From positions 1-7,940 of the forward strand of contig CAMBJI010000086.1 in the NCBI GenBank assembly GCA_945867725.1: 7,940 nt of DNA, given 5' to 3'. This stretch comes from Bordetella parapertussis (GTDB lineage: Bacteria > Pseudomonadota > Gammaproteobacteria > Burkholderiales > Burkholderiaceae_D). The notes below the pieces were generated by a model. It was not told the origin of the DNA and searched no databases. It saw nothing but the letters and a program-made list of their open reading frames with translations. This document shows positions 6,533-7,940 of this stretch, in pieces. Position numbers and translations under genes: made by a program. Positions within the stretch are counted from its first letter, which is position 1. The number at the start of each line of letters is the position of its first letter.

Positions 6533-6704
6533 GCTCGCCGACCCAAATAGTGTTTTCTCAAGGGCTGCAGACGAGAGAAGACCTGACGGCCCTGATGAGC
6601 CCTACTTCGGCAGTTAGTTTGCAGGTGAGATGGCTCAAAAACTGAGCTTTGCACATCGGGGAGAAATCCCCTTAAAACAGAGACGAGACCATAAGTCGGC
6701 GAGC
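6533..6704 (+). ncRNA. Candidate structured RNA, 172 nt, unknown class
   Basis: The ends GCTCGCCGAC (6533-6542) and GTCGGCGAGC (6695-6704) form a perfect 10-bp helix. Inside are three local stem-loops: GTTTTCTC/GAGAAGAC (6552-6559 with 6575-6582, eight pairs including one G-U), GGCTCA/TGAGCT (6632-6637 with 6643-6648, one G-U, five-base loop) and GGGGA/TCCCC with a GAAA tetraloop (6658-6671). The G-U pairs and the GNRA loop work only if the plus strand is the RNA. I do not recognise a known family. Retron RNAs also have closed ends, but no reverse transcriptase is nearby. It could instead be leftover DNA of a mobile element. No promoter or terminator was identified. Confidence 0.3.
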
Positions 6705-6712
6705 ACGATAGG

Positions 6713-6728
6713 CAATGCAATTGCATTG
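6713..6728. repeat. 16-bp perfect palindrome
   Basis: CAATGCAATTGCATTG is a perfect uninterrupted palindrome, flanked by GTCGGCG (6695-6701) and CGCCGAC (6730-6736), which are also reverse complements. It lies 60 bp before the prlF start, so it may be an operator for a dimeric regulator such as PrlF itself. A chance or structural origin is not excluded. Confidence 0.5.
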
Positions 6729-6788
6729 ACGCCGACAAGGCATCTACATTACCGTCGGTAGACCACTGCTTACGTCACAGAGCGAACC

Positions 6789-7118
6789 ATGTCTGCCACC
6801 CTTAAAGCCGAATCCACACTAACCTGCCGCTACCAGACTACGGTGCCGGGAATCGTGCGTCGCGCCCTGCAGCTGCGCAAGCGTGACAAGGTTAAGTACA
6901 TCATCCGCACTGGTGGTGAGGTGGTGCTGACACGTGCCACTACAGGCGATCATGATGATCCAGCACTTAATAAGATCCTAGATTTCCAAGTCCAAGACAT
7001 CGTCGCCAATCCCGAGCGACTACAGGCTATCAGCGACAGTTTGGCCCATCGACTCGAATCGTTAGTCGGCAACATTGATGTCGACCTTAACGCGCCGCAG
7101 TCGGAAAACGATGAATGA
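6789..7118 (+). CDS. prlF: PrlF-type antitoxin (SpoVT/AbrB fold), no toxin partner
   Basis: The product is 109 residues, the usual size for PrlF (SohA), the antitoxin of the YhaV ribosome-dependent RNase. Residues 9-50 form the swapped-hairpin DNA-binding domain: STLTCRYQTTVPGIVRRAL, then LQLRKRDKVKYIIRTGGEVV. The C-terminal part (about 56-109) has the family's DPALNKILDFQVQDI and LVGNIDVDLNAPQSENDE ending. Such antitoxins bind their own promoter and cover the toxin. Start ATG at 6789 fits the family N-terminus, although the upstream GAGCGA is a weak ribosome site. Normally yhaV follows immediately or overlaps. Here the next frame (ATG at 7111, overlapping the stop) reads only MNDIAPGVRR before a stop, and hairpin repeats follow. 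It is an orphan antitoxin: a leftover after toxin loss, or possibly a protector against YhaV encoded elsewhere. Confidence 0.85.
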   Translation: MSATLKAESTLTCRYQTTVPGIVRRALQLRKRDKVKYIIRTGGEVVLTRATTGDHDDPALNKILDFQVQDIVANPERLQAISDSLAHRLESLVGNIDVDLNAPQSENDE

Positions 7119-7126
7119 CATTGCTC

Positions 7127-7140
7127 CCGGCGTGCGCCGG
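7127..7140 (+). repeat. Hairpin directly after prlF
   Basis: CCGGCG-TG-CGCCGG is a perfect inverted repeat nine bases after the prlF stop; as RNA it would form CCGGC/GCCGG around GTGC. It is GC-rich but has no T-run behind it, so it is a poor intrinsic terminator. It may stabilise the 3' end of the transcript or be a worn REP-like element. Confidence 0.5.
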
Positions 7141-7156
7141 TAGCTAGCGGGAAATT

Positions 7157-7174
7157 CGGATCGCATTCGATCCG
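7157..7174. repeat. 7-bp stem hairpin CGGATCG-catt-CGATCCG
   Basis: A perfect 7-bp inverted repeat with a four-base loop, the second of four hairpins in a row after prlF. No T-run follows. It might add to a termination or transcript-protection zone. Confidence 0.5.
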
Positions 7175-7185
7175 CCCACTCAGCA

Positions 7186-7207
7186 GTCATCAAATGCAAG
7201 TGATGAC
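7186..7207. repeat. Inverted repeat GTCATCA / TGATGAC
   Basis: Perfect 7-bp arms (7186-7192 and 7201-7207) around an eight-base loop. This is the third of four consecutive inverted repeats between prlF and the parE remnant. The left arm begins GTCATC like the neighbouring REP-like element, which may hint at a decayed copy. Confidence 0.4.
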
Positions 7208-7240
7208 CGTACTTGTTGAGGTGACCATAAAATCCCTACC

Positions 7241-7266
7241 GTCATCCCGGCGAAGGCCGGGATCCA
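7241..7266. repeat. REP-like element GTCATCCCGGC-GAAG-GCCGGGATCCAG
   Basis: The sequence from GTCATCCCGGC to GCCGGGATCCAG forms a perfect 8-bp stem (7244-7251 with 7256-7263) with a GAAG loop. This GTCATyCCgGCgaAgGCcGGgATCCAg pattern is a repetitive extragenic palindrome found in many proteobacterial genomes, often spread by REP-associated (RAYT) transposases. Read in protein frames it gives the familiar false peptide DPGLRRDD. It sits at the broken end of the parE remnant, so its arrival or a recombination at it may be linked to the loss of the parE tail. Confidence 0.75.
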
Positions 7267-7329
7267 GTGTCGTTCGTTGTGCAGCCACAGCCTTTTGCTT
7301 TATGCAGCAGCTGACTCCGAAAGCAAAAA

Positions 7330-7470
7330 ACCTAGCCAAAGAAGAAAACGACGCACGAATAGTCTGCGTCGCTCTCTGAGCGGCCTTTGCGTTTTTACTG
7401 AGAAGAGAAGAAAAGAATGAAGTCGGGCCAGATCAGATTGCGCCCTTGCCGACAATCTTACTTGTGGCAT
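7330..7470 (-). pseudogene. parE: ParE-type toxin, frameshifted and truncated
   Basis: The minus-strand ATG at 7470 opens MPQVRLSARAQSDLARLHSF, the first strand and helix of a RelE/ParE-fold toxin, proteins that poison gyrase or ribosomes. The frame then goes wrong: the family-like continuation KNAKAAQRATQTIRASFSSL-ARF is in the neighbouring frame from 7396 on, so an indel lies at about 7398-7408. Similarity ends near 7330, where roughly the last half of the usual 95-100 residues should follow. Instead come unrelated sequence and the REP-like element. The ATG overlaps the end of the antitoxin gene by 13 bp, the normal coupled layout. The double damage means no active toxin is made, so the truncated antitoxin beside it is not needed for survival. 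Confidence 0.75.
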
Positions 7471-7652
7471 GTAGGCAGTGGCGTACCGGGATACTGTTGA
7501 ACTTGATCCACCCACGAATCAAACTCATCTAACGTGATGTGAAGCCCACTTTCCTTGTAGTGAATGAAAGAGGATTCAGCCACCGCAATGAAGTTTTTTC
7601 GAGCTTCTTGCTCTCGAAAATATTCAAGAATAGCCCTCTTCATCAGATATTG
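7458..7652 (-). pseudogene. CopG/ParD-like antitoxin, N-terminus lost
   Basis: The frame reads QYLMKRAILEYFREQEARKN and continues through FIHYKESGLHITLDEFDSWV to LPTCHK. This is the second helix of a ribbon-helix-helix domain plus the toxin-wrapping tail of the antitoxin that partners ParE-type toxins; the '..YketGlHiTldEfdaWvdq...PLPpCH' ending is typical. The first strand and helix (about 25-30 residues with a VKLDD-like motif) are missing. Upstream codons from 7655 to the TGA (7709-7707) do not fit the family. An internal ATG (7643) could give a 61-residue peptide without the DNA-binding strand, but I see no strong ribosome site. It overlaps the parE remnant by 13 bp and is probably a remnant. 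Confidence 0.7.
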
Positions 7653-7690
7653 AACGATAAGATCAAAATAACGGTTTTCATTATCTGGTT

Positions 7691-7858
7691 CTAGACTTGC
7701 GCTTCAGCGACATGACGCAATGCAGCCAATAACGCTTCATACCCGCCATCTTGATTTGCCTCCTCCATCGCAGCAGCAAGATATTCATCTGCAAATGTTG
7801 GATCTTCGCGCAGCAGCTCGACCACTGCTTCATCGTGTGGGCGGCTCGTGTTATTCAT
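7691..7858 (-). pseudogene. Antidote-type (HigA-like) antitoxin, N-terminal fragment
   Basis: The ATG at 7858 has a good ribosome site (GGAG at 7870-7867, eight bases away) and opens MNNTSRPHDEAVVELLRED, then DEYLAAAMEEANQDGG and LLAALRHVAEAQ. This is the N-terminal helical half of the addiction-module antidote family (SR.HDEA...L..DP.FA.EYL.aal). The frame ends at TAG (7693-7691) exactly where the helix-turn-helix should begin, giving 55 residues instead of about 100. A longer frame from 7918 adds nothing family-like. No toxin gene is visible before it, though only 82 bp remain to the window edge. The peptide may still be made but would lack the DNA-binding half. A C-terminal fragment of the same broad family, on the same strand, lies at 1216-1329. 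Confidence 0.7.
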
Positions 7859-7940
7859 GATTACTTCTCCGTTTCTAATCTGTTGAATCGCCTGCGTCGC
7901 TATCGTCCAACCCATCACCCATACACGCCTAGCTTAGCTG

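Larger units (their letters stand above)
6482..6788. other. Non-coding stretch between divergent genes
   Basis: These 307 bp separate the minus-strand cluster from prlF on the plus strand. No credible gene is present; a 73-codon minus-strand frame has no start context and runs through base-paired segments. The stretch holds a candidate structured RNA (6533-6704) and a 16-bp palindrome (6713-6728). The promoter of prlF should be near its right end, but I find no clear -35/-10 pair. Confidence 0.6.

Noticed and set aside
6591..6620. Hammerhead ribozyme core (CTGATGA is present)
   Set aside because: The required GAAA after stem II is absent (AGTT follows the possible GGC arm) and there is no matching cleavage site.
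6533..6704. Retron RNA
   Set aside because: The closed-end layout is similar, but there is no reverse transcriptase gene in the window and no recognisable branch-point context, so the class is left open.
6517..6738. 73-codon minus-strand frame
   Set aside because: No ribosome site, no recognisable features, and it runs through strongly self-complementary non-coding sequence.
7194..7379. 61-codon plus-strand frame with SSRRRPGSS
   Set aside because: The arginine-rich piece is the translated REP-like repeat, and the rest is antisense to the parE remnant.

Overview
The window looks like an accessory (island-type) stretch of a proteobacterial chromosome, probably gamma- or betaproteobacterial. 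The grounds are clear Shine-Dalgarno sequences, a PrlF-type antitoxin, RloA/RloB-type genes, and a REP-like GTCATCCCGGC-GAAG-GCCGGGAT element of the kind seen in many proteobacteria. I cannot name the species. Base composition is moderate and intact genes are mixed with many gene fragments.

Left part (1-2871). After a poorly understood edge with a weak minus-strand frame and a three-copy 14-bp tandem repeat, there is one convincing small gene for an exported four-cysteine protein (562-1215, +). It is followed by debris. Two minus-strand antitoxin remnants lie head to tail (an antidote-type C-terminus at about 1216-1329 and a HipB/y4mF-like XRE piece at 1302-1481). The second runs directly into a plus-strand RloA ATPase that has lost its N-terminus (1481-2695), which overlaps an RloB gene cut to 58 codons (2695-2871). 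This is the wreck of an RloAB/AbiL-type phage-defence pair.

Centre (2909-6481). A minus-strand cluster of three intact genes reads, in transcription order, MerR-like regulator with a long coiled coil (6416-5601), cytosolic VWA protein with a complete MIDAS (5549-4218), and a DUF2130 coiled-coil protein with a nuclease-like D...E-x-K signature (4090-2909). In front of the first gene is a perfect 14-bp inverted repeat overlapping a TTGACA promoter, a convincing operator. The gap before the DUF2130 gene holds a weak terminator-like hairpin and a second, competing inverted repeat. This intact and apparently self-regulated cluster is the best candidate here for an uncharacterised system. Its function is not known from the sequence.

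Right part (6482-7940). A non-coding stretch can fold into a 172-nt structure closed by a perfect 10-bp helix, followed by a 16-bp palindrome. Next comes an intact prlF antitoxin gene with no YhaV toxin after it, then a run of hairpins including the REP-like element. The rest is more toxin-antitoxin debris on the minus strand: a frameshifted, truncated ParE toxin, an N-terminally truncated partner antitoxin overlapping it by 13 bp, and the N-terminal half of an antidote-type antitoxin. No complete toxin gene, transposase, integrase, tRNA, rRNA or CRISPR array was found.
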